NCBI RefSeq assembly: GCF_041146795.1
Contig: NC_135174.1
Coordinates: 6,263,878 to 6,327,877, forward strand
Length of the DNA: 64,000 nucleotides
DNA from: Maylandia zebra
Taxonomy: Eukaryota > Chordata > Actinopteri > Cichliformes > Cichlidae
Direction: 5' to 3'
In this document: positions 12,801-23,948 of the stretch, in pieces
How positions within the stretch are numbered: position 1 is the stretch's first letter
How the letters are laid out: each line of letters opens with the position of its first letter
The notes under the pieces: generated by a model
What the model was told of the DNA's origin: nothing
The model's input: the letters and a program-made list of their open reading frames with translations, nothing else
Databases searched by the model: none
Translations under genes and position numbers: made by a program

Positions 12801-15800
12801 AGATATAGAAATTTGAGTTAAAATTTTGACGAAGGCTTAGAAAGTAAAGGAGTGTGTCAGTTACACTTGTATTCTCCTATGTGAGTAATAACAGGGTAGA
12901 GCCAAATATAGAATCTCCATCATGCAGTAGTCTATAATAGTTTCACCACAGAACATTCATGCAGGCTTTTTGAAGACAGCACTGCTGTGTGCTAACACAC
13001 AAATATACACGACCTTTAATGATCCACTGTGAACAGTGAAGATCAGTGTCACAAGCATCTATTCAGCATCACATACTGACTATGAGCTCTGAATTTAGTT
13101 ACTCAATACATTCTGATTACTAAGAAGTAAATAAAGTAACGAGCTTTCCGTGTTACCTGGGAACCAGATCCTTTCCCAGGACCACTGAGACCACAAAGTC
13201 CTTGGAGTAATCAGCTAAAGCTTTACTGCACACAGAGAGGAAGTAGAACAAAAAACACATTAAGAAAACTGTCCCATACCTGACAGTTTACAAGCGTAAT
13301 CAACTATTTAAATATGACATTACATACATCACATTAGCTGGGTGGCAAAGCAGTTTTTCTAATTACTGCTCAGCCACCCAGCTCTTCCACCAGATCTGTC
13401 CACAGACAGCTGCCTGTAGCTGCCAATTAAAATCGGTCCTGACCTCAGACTTTGTCAGCCTTACCTTAGGAGGCCCCCTGGTGGAGAGAAGGCATAGCAC
13501 TGCAGGGTGGGGAAGGAATTGCGCAAGAGGATAGCCAGCACTGAGGCTGCACCAGCACCCAAACTGTGACCGGTGATCACCAATTTATACTCCTACGAAA
13601 AACAGGAACACAAACACGTCATCTGTGTGGCTTCAAACAGAAGAAGGGAGACAACTGCCCGCGTGCACACACACACACAGAAAGCAGAGCTGTTATTTTT
13701 CCATATAGGAGGGAAAAAAGCAGGCCAGTTTTATATTTTCCGATTATCTCACAAATAAAATCTTGTGAGTTTTTTAATAGAGTTTCCAGCTGAAACACAC
13801 ATTTAAGCAATCAAACCAACTTTGCAGCCCCTTCAAACTTTAAGCTCATTTTCTGAGAATTCACAAGTGAAAACTTCAGAAAGTGTTTTTTGGGTAAATT
13901 TTCAAGGGTGTTGACATCACCACGTGGGATAAAAATGAACGTTACATTTGAAATTCTCTGCACTCAAGGTTGCAAAACTGAGAAGGCTGAGTTAGAGCAA
14001 ATTAGGTGCGGTTTGCAAGTTTAACTGACAACTTATGGTGACACTGTGAGACACGTGCAAATTCTTGATAGTCGCAGTATCATATATGGTTTTACCAACT
14101 GGTTATCATGAGCATGTGAAGCTTAGCTGGTGCCGCAGAATGAATCCAAAGGAGAATATACTTCGAGTAGTAAAAATGTTTTTTCCACCAAGAATATGTG
14201 CAACAACCTACTAACAACTTTCTGATGTTGAAAAAAGTTGTTTTTCCTTCATGTTGGGCTTGGTTTGGAGCCACAACCCTGTGATTGTTCTCTTGGCTCT
14301 TGCATCACACGTTTTACCAGATTAAAAAGCAGAACTGTTATAAAGCTTTAAGTATAAGTGGATTGAGCACATTGGATAATTTAACAATTCTTTATTATAT
14401 GACTACATTCAAAGATACCATTGACTCTTAAGGAATCATGTGTTGAAGATGAGTCTCGTTTCACAATGTAGGTAAAAAGGACACCTTTGAGATCACATAA
14501 CTTGTTCTGACCAAACACCAATCCCCCTTTGGGATTTGGCCCCTGAGAGTTTAACCAAAATGGGTTTTTTTTTTCTTTTCAATGAATTATCAGAAAACAG
14601 CTCAAACATCCAGGATAGCAACGTTTGTTTTCTGTTCTTCTTGACATTAAATCGGTGCAGTTTTTATACAAGTCCCGTGACACTGATGTTCAGGTGGTTA
14701 TGAGGAAAAAAACCTGGTTTTTAGCCTGGAAAAGGTTATGTTGCTCTCTCTTGTGGCCAAGCATCAAGGATCACAAATGGTGGAAAAATTATGCAAAATA
14801 AAAAGCACATTTGGACACACCCTTGTGTACTTCAAGCACCAGTAACTCAGACTGACTTTATAAATAATACTGAATTGAATTTTCTGAAGTGTCAGTTCAC
14901 AAGAACAGTCGCCTCAGGGTGTTTTATATTGGAAAGACCCTAAAATATTAGAATAAAAAAAGAAAAATCAAATGACCCTCTATTAGCAAGCACTTAGCGA
15001 CTGTGGGAAGGAAAAAAAACCCCTTTTAACAGGAAAAAACACAAACAAAACCCCCAAAAGAAAACTACTGATTCTCAGGTGGTTTAGTGGGAAGTACTAC
15101 CTGATCTTTGATGAAATGATCTAGTTGTGATAAAACTAAAATAACCTAAAGTGCAACTGAAAGGTAGCCTCTGGCCCAGTTACATTTCTTACCGGTGCAA
15201 TGGAGAAAGCCTGGTTCAGGATGCCATCGTTCACCAGCCTCTTGTAGACGTAACCCGCTGCCTGGCTGATGCCCTGCAGGAGACACAGACATCTGCTGAA
15301 TCTGGCAGGAACCTCAACAATGACAACCTTGGAGAGCTGTATTCAAATGAATGTTCACCTTGTGGGCGTAGCAGGCTCCCAACACTCCTTCTACAGGCAG
15401 GTTCTCACATTCAGCAGACAGGTCTGTGAGGACATCCTGCAGGAGACATGAAGTTTAACTCTCTTGTGGGTAAAAATCATTCAGCTCCTTCCTGAAGCTC
15501 CAGACTCATAAGAAGAAATGTTAAATTATTCCAAATCTAATCACCATTTCACCTACATCACTCACATGTGTCGACACTCAGTGATGCAAACACACCTTCT
15601 TTCACTTCAACTTTGTTTTTGTATAAGTGCTATTGAGTGAGTGCTGAAGGGTCACATGGCATCAGATGGGGACATGAGACCTATATTTATCAGTCTATCC
15701 TTTCACTGACTTTTCACTTCGTTGAACACAAAAAGAGGGAAGTGATACTGAAAATTAAGAGACAAGAATAGACAGTAAGCATTACAAATGTGGCTCTGAG

Positions 15801-18800
15801 TGTATTCTTTGGATTTTGTATCTGTCACACAGAAAAGGCCGGTACAAAAACTGCTTTTTTCAAAATATGAACAAAGGGAATGTCCACTATTAATGTGATG
15901 GTGGATAGCTCTGTTCTCTCAGAGGGATGAAAAAGAAAATGAGTTGAAAATACACATGGGTTAGCCACTTAAAGTCTGTGTATGAGGAAAGCACCACGCA
16001 TAGATCAGTCATGATTCTAAAATCACCACCAATTGTATTGTTTCATATCTCATGCTGCCAGAAAAAGACTTCTGAAGGTGTCCTGTGATATAAAGCAAGG
16101 ACACAAAGGCAGATTGGTGGAGTGACATCAAAGCCTGCCAGCAAGTAAACACAAGACAGGAAAGCTCATGTCTAGCTGGTTAGCATCAACTTTCAAAATA
16201 AGAATGAGAGGGCTGTCTGTGGGGAAGGGAAGAAAAAAAACCCAAACATACAACAAACAATCCATACTTAGACAGCTGATACCCCATACTATTTTTGGCA
16301 AGGGAAAAGGGGGGAAAAAATAGGTCCCAACTCACTTTCAGTGAAAGAGTTCCTCTGACAGCCACCAGAATCGCCTCCCTCTTATGATCCAGAGCCACGA
16401 AGAAGGGGATCTCATAGATCTGCAACATACCACGTGTGCTTAGATGTGCTGTCGTGAGGCTGGAGGTGGCCTTCAACTTGAACCTTATGTAACGTAAATG
16501 GCGAGTGAAACCCCCACCTGGTTGTGGAAGCTGACGTGGATAAAGTCTCTGTACTGCAAACCAGTGGTTTGTAGGATGGATGAGAAGTGGCAGCCGAGGT
16601 GATCTCCTCCAACGATTTCGTCCTCGGCTACGCGACTCATGCAGCTGAAACACGTGCACGCATTAGGATTTGGGTTACTCGTCTCACCAAAGGTTCCGCT
16701 GATTCCAACGCGCACAGCATCTTACCAGTCTCCACTGAGCTTGCAGGGCCCGGTAAAGAGGTTGGAGTAAATGTACAGAGGCCAGCCGTAAGCCGCCGCA
16801 GCAAACTGCATCCAGTGGGTGGCTTTCTCCAGCTCGTCCTCCAGATCCTCTCCCTTGAAATGGTAAATAAATAAGTAGGATTCTGCTTTGCTGGTTTCAC
16901 AACATGAGCTCGACTTCATCTACATGAATCATGACTTACTACAGGAGAGGAAGGGCTGTGAGGGACTACGACATCAGGATCTCTGCTTCGCTCCATCTTA
17001 TCCTGCTCCTGGTGCAGCAGAGCCAAACCGGCTGCTATGTCACTTGGAACCAGATCTGTGTCCTGCAGCATGACAGAGAGGATCTCACAGTGGGTTTTGC
17101 ATCAGTGGAAATTATATTCGACGCAGCTTATTTTAATGTTAAATACATTATTTTTTTCAGCCTGTATTCTGCTTCGTTTCAAAAATCTCTTACAGAGAAG
17201 AAGCTGCTGAAGAGCTGAGAGATGCTGGAAAACGCTGCCCGGGAGCTCTCGTCCTGCGGCAGGCAGCAGCATAGGAGCCGCAGCCTGCTCTCCCACACTT
17301 TAACAGCGAGTGAGCGAGCCGTGGATAGAAACTGGGTGCCCTCGCTGCTCTGCATGTCTCGCACTCCCAGCGGCTCCATGGCAGGAGGCTGAGGACGAGG
17401 GTTTCCCAGTGGGTCAAAAACAAACACTACCCCCACGGCCGTGAACAGCAGGATGATCCAGCTGTTGCCACAACAGAAACAAGCGAGGGGGAAAAAGGTT
17501 GATCAAAGCAACGTTAACTAATTAACTAGTTGAATAAACCAAAATCCTCACACCTGAACAACCTACCTGGCGACAACTGCCGAGATAACGGCTCCTACCG
17601 TGGCAGGATCACAGCCACGGCCATCATCCGACACCCAGACAGCTCCCAGACAGGCCCACACCAGCTCAGGGACATACAGTATCGCCCGCAGGTACACCAG
17701 CGCAGGCATAGAGCGCCGCGGGCCGGGGTTTGTAATGGTACCTGACAGAGTAAAAATTAATTTACACTAAAGATACAGAAAGAAACTTCCATAACAGACA
17801 GGCAGATCTTTAAATGTGCAACATATAAGAGTGTTAGTTTGAAAACTTTCAAATCAGTAAAATTGTTTCTGCAAAGAGCCAATCACCAGCCAAACCAGAA
17901 AACATTTGAGCCAATCACGTGTTGGACTGATGCATGCTATGGTCTGCGACAGTTTTAACTGTTTTCATCTAAAGTTAGTATTCTAACCAGCTATCCCTTA
18001 TCCAACATCTTTTAGAAAACGCAACTTGATGCGACAACAAGTTAGTCCAGCATTCAGTCAGCTCTCTGCCCAACATGAAGAAGGAAAAGGCAGAAGAATT
18101 AAATCAAAATATTCTTCACAGCTGTCCTTTCTCACATGTAGCACCTAGCATGAAAAATGTGCGCTTCAGAAGTATCCACACTACCCCAAATTCTCCATTA
18201 GATTTAAGTCAAGAAGCTGCCAGAACAGAGCATGCAGGGAGCTTACAGAATGCCCACTCGCTAGCTGCTCTATTCCCACATCATGTGTACTCTGTACTAG
18301 GGAGCTAGCCAGTAAAAGACTACTCATATCTGAATGACTGTAGTGATACACTCCTCTGTTGGGCATTTTTTAGAAAAGTGCAGGTGTGGAAAAGACACAC
18401 TCCTTCTCGAGCATGGTCTAATGCATGGGTTAGGATTTGCCAATTTTCCCCATCAGAAAACTCTTACACAATAAAAAGGAGATGCTCAATATATGTTGCT
18501 AAAGAAGCAAACGGGAAATGACTCAATGGCATTGTTCAGTTCAGGGTTCACTTCAGTTGATCTAAAATGCTGCTGCAAGAGTACTGACAGGGACTAGAAC
18601 GAGACAGCATATTTATCCGATACTGGCTTCTCTTCATTGGCTTCCTGTTAAATCCAGAACTGAATTTAAAATCCTGCTCCTCACATTCAAGGTCTTGAAT
18701 AATCAGGCCCCAAATTATCTTAATGACCTTATAGTACTGGGTACAGCATCACCCAATTAGAGCTCTTCGCTCTTAGACTGCAGGCTTACTTGCGGTTCCT

Positions 18801-19246
18801 AGGTTGCTCTGTTACAGTTCAGTCATTTTCAGGTTAAGGTTGTGGCCCTTGTGTGTGCACTAAGGAGGCAGACCTCTAATGAACCCCAATTAATTTACCT
18901 TGAGCACTGATGTAGACAATAGCACACAGTGAGAGGATGATGAGTGCCAGCACAACCAGCAGTCCAACCAGGTAGCTATGAAGAACTGCTCTCCCGTTAC
19001 ATTCGAAGTGACCCTTGTGATAAATGAATAACACCATGGTGCCAATCCACCTGGAGAAAAGCAACAACAAAGTCAGTTATATTAATGCGCCGAGTTAGGC
19101 AGGCTTAGGTTAGCAAAGGTGTTTCAGTATTCACGAGAGTAATCAACATACCAAAGTATACGGATGAACAGTTCAAAGGAGCCCGGGAAGACCAGGTCGT
19201 CGCTGGCTATCCCCCAGCGCCGACCAAACACCACCATTCCAGGCAT
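9803..19246 (-). CDS. daglb: Diacylglycerol lipase beta, complete, 15 coding exons
   Basis: This sn-1-specific lipase hydrolyses diacylglycerol to the endocannabinoid 2-arachidonoylglycerol at membranes. Coding exons in transcript order: 19152-19246, 18899-19050, 17567-17741, 17194-17461, 16940-17062, 16726-16853, 16518-16644, 16336-16419, 15359-15436, 15193-15273, 13465-13592, 13157-13225, 11067-11139, 10719-10972 and 9803-9998. They total 2,031 nt, giving 676 aa (human DAGLB 672 aa, also 15 exons), with GT..AG borders and phases that all join. The start [20 protein letters not shown] is family-typical. Four hydrophobic spans come from exons 1-4. The Cys-rich segment [10 protein letters not shown] precedes the lipase domain. 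The catalytic Ser447 lies in GHSLGAG, Asp499 in VVLGKDLVP and His643 in LTDHMPD, each shifted four from my memory of the human residues. The regulatory insert lies around residues 250-390. L2 pieces sit in introns 2 and 10. All key residues are present, so it looks functional. Confidence 0.96.
10196..10210 (+). promoter_or_regulatory. CTCF-like motif in daglb last intron
   Basis: CCAGCAGGGGGCGAC fits the CTCF core CCASYAGRKGGCR closely. It lies in the intron between daglb exons 14 and 15. Binding is inference from the motif alone. Confidence 0.4.
14871..15045 (-). repeat. L2 3'-tail fragment in daglb intron 10
   Basis: On the minus strand it carries the same CCTGTTAAAAGGGG, CCCACAGTCGCTAAGTGCTTG-like and GAGGCGACTG motifs as the other L2 tails, in decayed form. 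It is in the same orientation as daglb. Confidence 0.7.
18545..18800 (+). repeat. L2 ORF2 3' fragment in daglb intron 2
   Basis: It matches the post-RT segment of the 2670-4724 L2 copy: CTGCTGCAAGAGT, CTGACAGGGACTAGAA, CTTCATTGGCTTCCTGTTAA and AATCCTGCTCCTCACAT (compare 3908-4100). It is truncated at both ends. Confidence 0.8.
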
Positions 19247-19929
19247 TTTGCAGGTAAACAGCGGAGATCTCTCACTGAGGATGGCTTCGGCGCTACACGG
19301 TGGAAAGGCTTCTCTTGAGCAACACAAAGTTCACGTCATGCATGACTTCACTGACAAAGCAACAGCCAACCCAGCTGGCAACGATCTTCACCCACTGGTG
19401 TCTCATCAAAATTCCAACGTTGCATAATTATCCAATACGATCTAGACCCCACACCGTTAACTCCACCCTGGCGCTTGTGTCAGCTACACCCGACAAGACC
19501 GACCTGTGACTCTGTTGTTCTAAGACGTATGCGACCTGCTGGCACTTGGTTTGGCTAGCATTAGACCGTGCAACTAATGCTGTTAATGGGACAGCCTGCA
19601 GGATGTTACGCGATTAGCATCTAACCTTAGCTAAAAATACTATCGAGCTATTCCGAGAAACTAAACACAAATACCAATGACAAGGACTAGCTACTTAGCT
19701 AGTAATGTGTCAGCATATTACTGAGTACGCCATGTCGCCTGATAAATGTTAGGGAAACAAAAAACTGATACATTTGAGTAGGTTTGGGTTTGTTTTGTCA
19801 GGAAAATTAGCAGTGTCCGTCCGCATATGTTTTCCGGTGAAACAGGGACAAACTAGAGTTCCGCTTTCTTGGTCACCATACAGACAGAAATATAGCTCTC
19901 TTCTGTTGAGAGTTTCCAGCTGAAGCACG

Positions 19930-20320
19930 ATTTCATAACACGAGATACTGGAGAGAGTATTGTCGATACCTATACCGATACAGATACTTTTAACTTAAAG
20001 GCAGCTTAAGAGCAGCATGACATGACTTATGAACTAAATTATCATCAACCTGTCAAAACACGTTTTTAATGACTGTTCATTATTATTTGAATGCCTGAAT
20101 AGTTAATAGGTAATCAGTCTTCTAAAGCAACAGCTATCACAAAAATAAAACTTGTTAAGTGTGACTTATTGAAAGGACCAGTATTTACACAGACATGTCT
20201 CCTTTCTGATGATTGTATGTATCTAAGTATAGATCCTATCGCACAGTATCGATCCAATACATATGCCAGTGTTGGTATTGATTCTACCAATATTTGGATA
20301 CCACTTCTAGTAATGGCTGC
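19930..20320. repeat. Possible decayed DNA transposon rich in GTATCGATAC-type words
   Basis: The left side has GTCGATACCTATACCGATAC. The right side has AGTATCGATCCAATAC and GTTGGTATTGATTC. These words recur in a widespread fish non-autonomous element. I could not set clean termini or a target-site duplication. Confidence 0.3.
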
Positions 20321-20529
20321 ATGGTACAAATGGGCTTCCTTCTTTGATTTCTCAAGAGCATTGTATACAGTATAGCCGCTCCTGAGAGAGAAGCTACGGG
20401 AAATGCCAGAAACATTATCCCACCATCTCTTGGATTACTGACTGCCTGACAGATTTTAGATGAGTAAATTATTATTTTGCCACGTTACCACAGGGGGTGA
20501 CAAAGATTATGTGTGTGTAATGTATGGCT

Positions 20530-20620
20530 TTAATTCAATTCAATTTTATTTACATAGCGCCAAATCACAACAACAGTCGTCTCAAGGTGCTTTATATTGT
20601 AAGGTAGACCCTACAATAAC
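20530..20620 (-). repeat. L2 tail fragment
   Basis: On the minus strand it is the L2 tail: TATAAAGCACCTTGAGACGA, a TTTGGCGCTATGTAAAT-like stretch, and ending AATTGAATTGAATTA. Only the last 90 bp or so are present. Confidence 0.8.
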
Positions 20621-21133
20621 AGGGTCAATAAATCAATCAATAAACACTCTCCTGTGAAGTTTATGGTCTTAGTCATTAGTTACAGTTCTTATTTGGTTCC
20701 TCATGAAGAGTTAAACTGATTATGAAAAAGACTGGGCATGTTTTAGAGCATTGTGGTTTTGTGACTCTTACATATGAGCATGCAGTGTCCTTCATTCCTA
20801 AATCAGAGCCACCAATTAAAATGAGCTAAAATAGATAAATAAATAAATGTGGGGGAAAAAAGAGCTGGTGATAATCAAAATACACAAGTTGAGGCTTCAA
20901 ACGCATAATGCGGTTTCCATCTTTATTACACAGTATATGGTTTTGTTGCTATATTTTTATGTCACTCAAGAGATACCATACTTACATACATATATGACTC
21001 TCACTGCAGTTTGTTGTTTGTTTACAATATTATTTGCACGCACGTCTTTGGATGTACATTTAGTTTCAGGATATGATGAAACCATCGAGGATCCAAAAAA
21101 ACTTGACAGCTTACTCTGATCCATGTTCAATGT

Positions 21134-21139
21134 TTTATT
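21134..21139 (-). promoter_or_regulatory. Candidate poly(A) signal of the unrecognised gene
   Basis: AATAAA on the minus strand, about 105 bp after the stop codon at 21245. The short distance makes it a reasonable 3' end. Confidence 0.45.
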
Positions 21140-21244
21140 ACAATAGTCCAAATATAACAAATCCTCCTTAAATCCTTCAAGATAAACATTACTTTAAAAA
21201 AAGACAAATTTAATAGCTCATCTTCAGATCTCTCAGGATAAATA

Positions 21245-23235
21245 TTAGAGAAGGGGGGCAATCATAAATTGAGGCTTGCCATTAAAGAAATCACGTTTTT
21301 GGCATTCGCTGGTGACAAAGTTGTCACCAAATCTCTTTTTTACAGCAGAAGCCATGGAGGACAGCCTCTTCCGGACACCATCACCCTTTCTTTTCATCAA
21401 AGATGGAATCGGTTTTCCATCGTCCTGGCTGTTTTCATCAGTGTGACGTGATTTCACATCTCTGAACAGAGCAACCTTGGATGACCTCTTGGAGAAAAGC
21501 CTCTTCAACAGGTTGTCAGGTTTCCGTGCACACGCTGTTAGCCGTGTTTTCAGTCCTTCTGCAACAGCTGCTTCAAAGGCAACATCCCCAGAGTCCAGGG
21601 CAGCAAGCAGAAGGTATTTGGAGCCAAACTGTGTGCAAAGGTCTTTGTAGATGGGGATGAGCATTTTGTCAAAGGCTTTAGGGTCAGTAAACCGTAAGTC
21701 AAGAGGGGTTCTCTCTCTCACACGTGCCTCTAATTTACTCAAGTCCACATTGCTTTTTGGTGTGTGGGTCTTTATCTCAATGTGAGCCACCAACTGCTCG
21801 ATAAACAACTTGAGGAAAAACCTCTCCTCCTCTATCAGCTCCTCTGAAGAAGCCGTGCCACAATTAAAAGGTTGTGGAAGTGTATTTGGACGATCTGAGA
21901 CGTTTGAGCTCTGTAACGGAGGGCAAATGATGTCTTCCAATTCTGGCTCGACACATCCAGGTAAATACATCTGCAGCCTAGAATAAACAATTAAAAATGA
22001 TTAAGAAAACCAAATAAGTATATGCTCATAATTTCAATTTCTGGGTGTACTGATGAGTTTAGACTTGTTTCTTACACATGTGACACATCTCGCAGGCATG
22101 GGGTGGCGATTGTTTCACAGTCCAACTGAGCAGGCCCCAGTCCTCCAGCTCCATCAGAGGGAATCTAGAAAAGAAAGACAACCACATTTCAGCAAGCAAG
22201 AGATCTCGAAAAGCTCTCAGTTTTACACTTTTAAATCATCACTTTAAAATCAGCCGCTGCTTCATGCGGCCGCTCACGAACCAAATCTGGGAGCAGGCTG
22301 CATTGAAACACCACATATAAACCCCAGTGACACCGTGTGCTAAGATTATATAGCAGAAATAAATAAAGACTACATTTTGTATTTTCATTTTTTTCATGTA
22401 AGAAGTGAGTGTTACTATGGCCTCTTTGATGGGGGCAAATGTTTTTGAGATGGATTAATGATACATCAAGAACATACATCAAAAAGTCAAGAACACTTTT
22501 TGTCTAAATATAGATAACAGATATAAAAATATATTACTACACTAAAATCATGTTAACAGAATCATGCAATAAGATCACATAGACAATATATATATATACA
22601 TATATATATAATGAACCAAAACTTTTAAATAAAGCTTTCGTTGCTATAGGGGCATTTGTTTGTTTTTTTGCAAATATTCTACTGTTTCTATTGTTTGAAA
22701 TGAGTTAAAAGTACATTTTACTCAAACAGATTGATGATTTGATGAGTCTTACATTGATACAGACAACAGATGTTAACAGAAGTTGCAATATTACCAGATT
22801 TAACAACAGATCATAACAGAAATACGCAAAAAGATCGTGTAAAGACCACATTTGAATAATTAGTTAAAATGAAGAGAAACAAAATCCTTCATATGTTCTT
22901 CTTCATTTTTAGGTATCATTTTAAATTTAAATGTAGTCACCGTTTGATGGTAATGCCATTAATACAAACAAGATGCCTGTAGTTGTTTGCTAGCTAGCAA
23001 CCCTGACATTACCATGGGTTGTTCATATTCAGTTTAAACAAATAACCTAGAGATACAATTAATTTAAGTTTAAGTTTACAGGTAGCAGAGGAAACATACT
23101 AAATATCCCAAAAAGTTCCCTCCTTATCTCATAATCACTTATAAAGGATTTTATCGAAAGACAAATATGAGTGGCCCTATGTTTTGATTCAAATGTGTGC
23201 GATAAATCAAAGTGTGTATCTTCTACCTTGTTCAT
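21245..23235 (-). CDS. Unrecognised spliced gene, about 276 aa
   Basis: I do not recognise the product. Proposed coding exons: 23227-23235 (MNK, donor AAG|GTAGAA), 22076-22164 and 21245-21977. They total 831 nt (277 codons including stop), with joining phases and acceptors TTTCTAG and TATTCTAG. The middle exon gives IPSDGAGGLGPAQLD and TPCLRDVSHV. The last exon runs LQMYLPGCVEPELEDIICPP, then an acidic/helical block EELIEEERFFLKLFIEQLVA. Next come ARVRERTPLDLRF and IYKDLCTQFGSKYLLLAALD, and finally a strongly basic tail with KRLFSKRSSK and KKRFGDNF. The last-exon frame is open for 240 codons, unusual for chance sequence at this AT content. The start is uncertain: the frame stays open upstream of the MNK codon, and further 5' exons are possible. 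The basic tail hints at a nuclear or nucleic-acid-associated role, which is only a guess. The helical core vaguely recalls uncharacterised multi-copy fish proteins. No signal peptide or membrane span. Confidence 0.6.
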
Positions 23236-23339
23236 TTTAGAGCCGCTGTTTAATCTGAGCAATTCAGCACTTTGTCCAAAAGGTAAATTTCTCCTTCTGT
23301 CAGTTTTGCACAATCTGCACTTTTTCCAGCTAGCCGTCT

Positions 23340-23939
23340 CCTCCGAGTACTTTCCACAACGAAGGTCAGTGAGAAAGTGAGATCCGTTTTTTGCGTCATT
23401 TAAAAGGTCAGGGTCGCCTTCCAGATACCTCGGAACCCTAATGTCAGAACCTAGTTCAGACTAAAGCGGGAAAAACAGGATTTGTTCGTAGCAACAGGTG
23501 ACATGGTAAAATGCCAGCTAGTGGAGCCATTAAACAAACTCAGGCCTCTGCATCATGTGAGTTAACATTGTATTAATAATTTATGTGCCAATGGTAGTAG
23601 CGTGACATTTCTTTCTCGTGGTTGAATACATAAAAAATTGACACTCGCACGTGTGGTTCCATGGTGTAATGGTTAGCACTCTGGACTCTGAATCCAGCGA
23701 TCCGAGTTCAAATCTCGGTGGAACCTAACTTTTTCTTAATGTTTCTGCTTGCAAACATGTGGACCAAACCCAAATGTAAATTAACATGTATCTCACTAGC
23801 ACACACACAGCTTTAATACTACTAACAAACCCCGACGTTTGGTGTGGAATACACCAGCACACATACATGTGCTACCGTCACGAGACGCAGCAACAGCTAC
23901 ACGACGTTCTTTCGACCGTCGTGAAGACGTCACTCCAAC
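23340..23939. promoter_or_regulatory. Shared upstream region of the unrecognised gene and mrpl58
   Basis: The two genes point away from each other, with 704 bp between the proposed starts (23235 and 23940). The interval contains a complete tRNA-Gln gene. A near-CRE (AGACGTCAC) lies at about 23925-23933, just before the mrpl58 start. A bidirectional promoter is inferred from geometry only. Confidence 0.45.
23655..23726 (+). tRNA. tRNA-Gln (anticodon CTG)
   Basis: The 72-nt cloverleaf starts GGTTCCA and ends TGGAACC plus discriminator T, giving a fully paired acceptor stem. The A box GTGTAATGGTTAGCAC, the anticodon loop ACTCTGAATC (CTG) and the B box GAGTTCAAATC are intact. A T run (TTTTT) shortly after can stop Pol III. 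No intron. It looks functional. Confidence 0.96.
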
Positions 23940-23948
23940 ATGGCGGCC
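23936..23948 (+). promoter_or_regulatory. YY1-like element overlapping the mrpl58 start codon
   Basis: CAACATGGCGGCC fits the YY1 consensus AANATGGCGGC and contains the ATG itself. Downstream YY1 sites at the start codon are known in many mitochondrial and ribosomal protein genes, where they position initiation. Use here is inferred. Confidence 0.5.

Larger units (their letters stand above)
19247..21244. other. daglb upstream region and spacer
   Basis: About 19247-19330 is probably the daglb 5' UTR and promoter; the transcript start is not determinable. The stretch 19930-20320 is rich in CGATAC/GTATCG words on both sides, suggesting a decayed DNA transposon, and an L2 tail lies at 20530-20620. 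The rest is AT-rich with no supported gene. Confidence 0.5.

Noticed and set aside
13470-13483. CTCF-like word CCACCAGGGGGCC on minus in daglb exon 11
   Set aside because: It encodes the conserved SPPGG segment, so coding constraint explains it.
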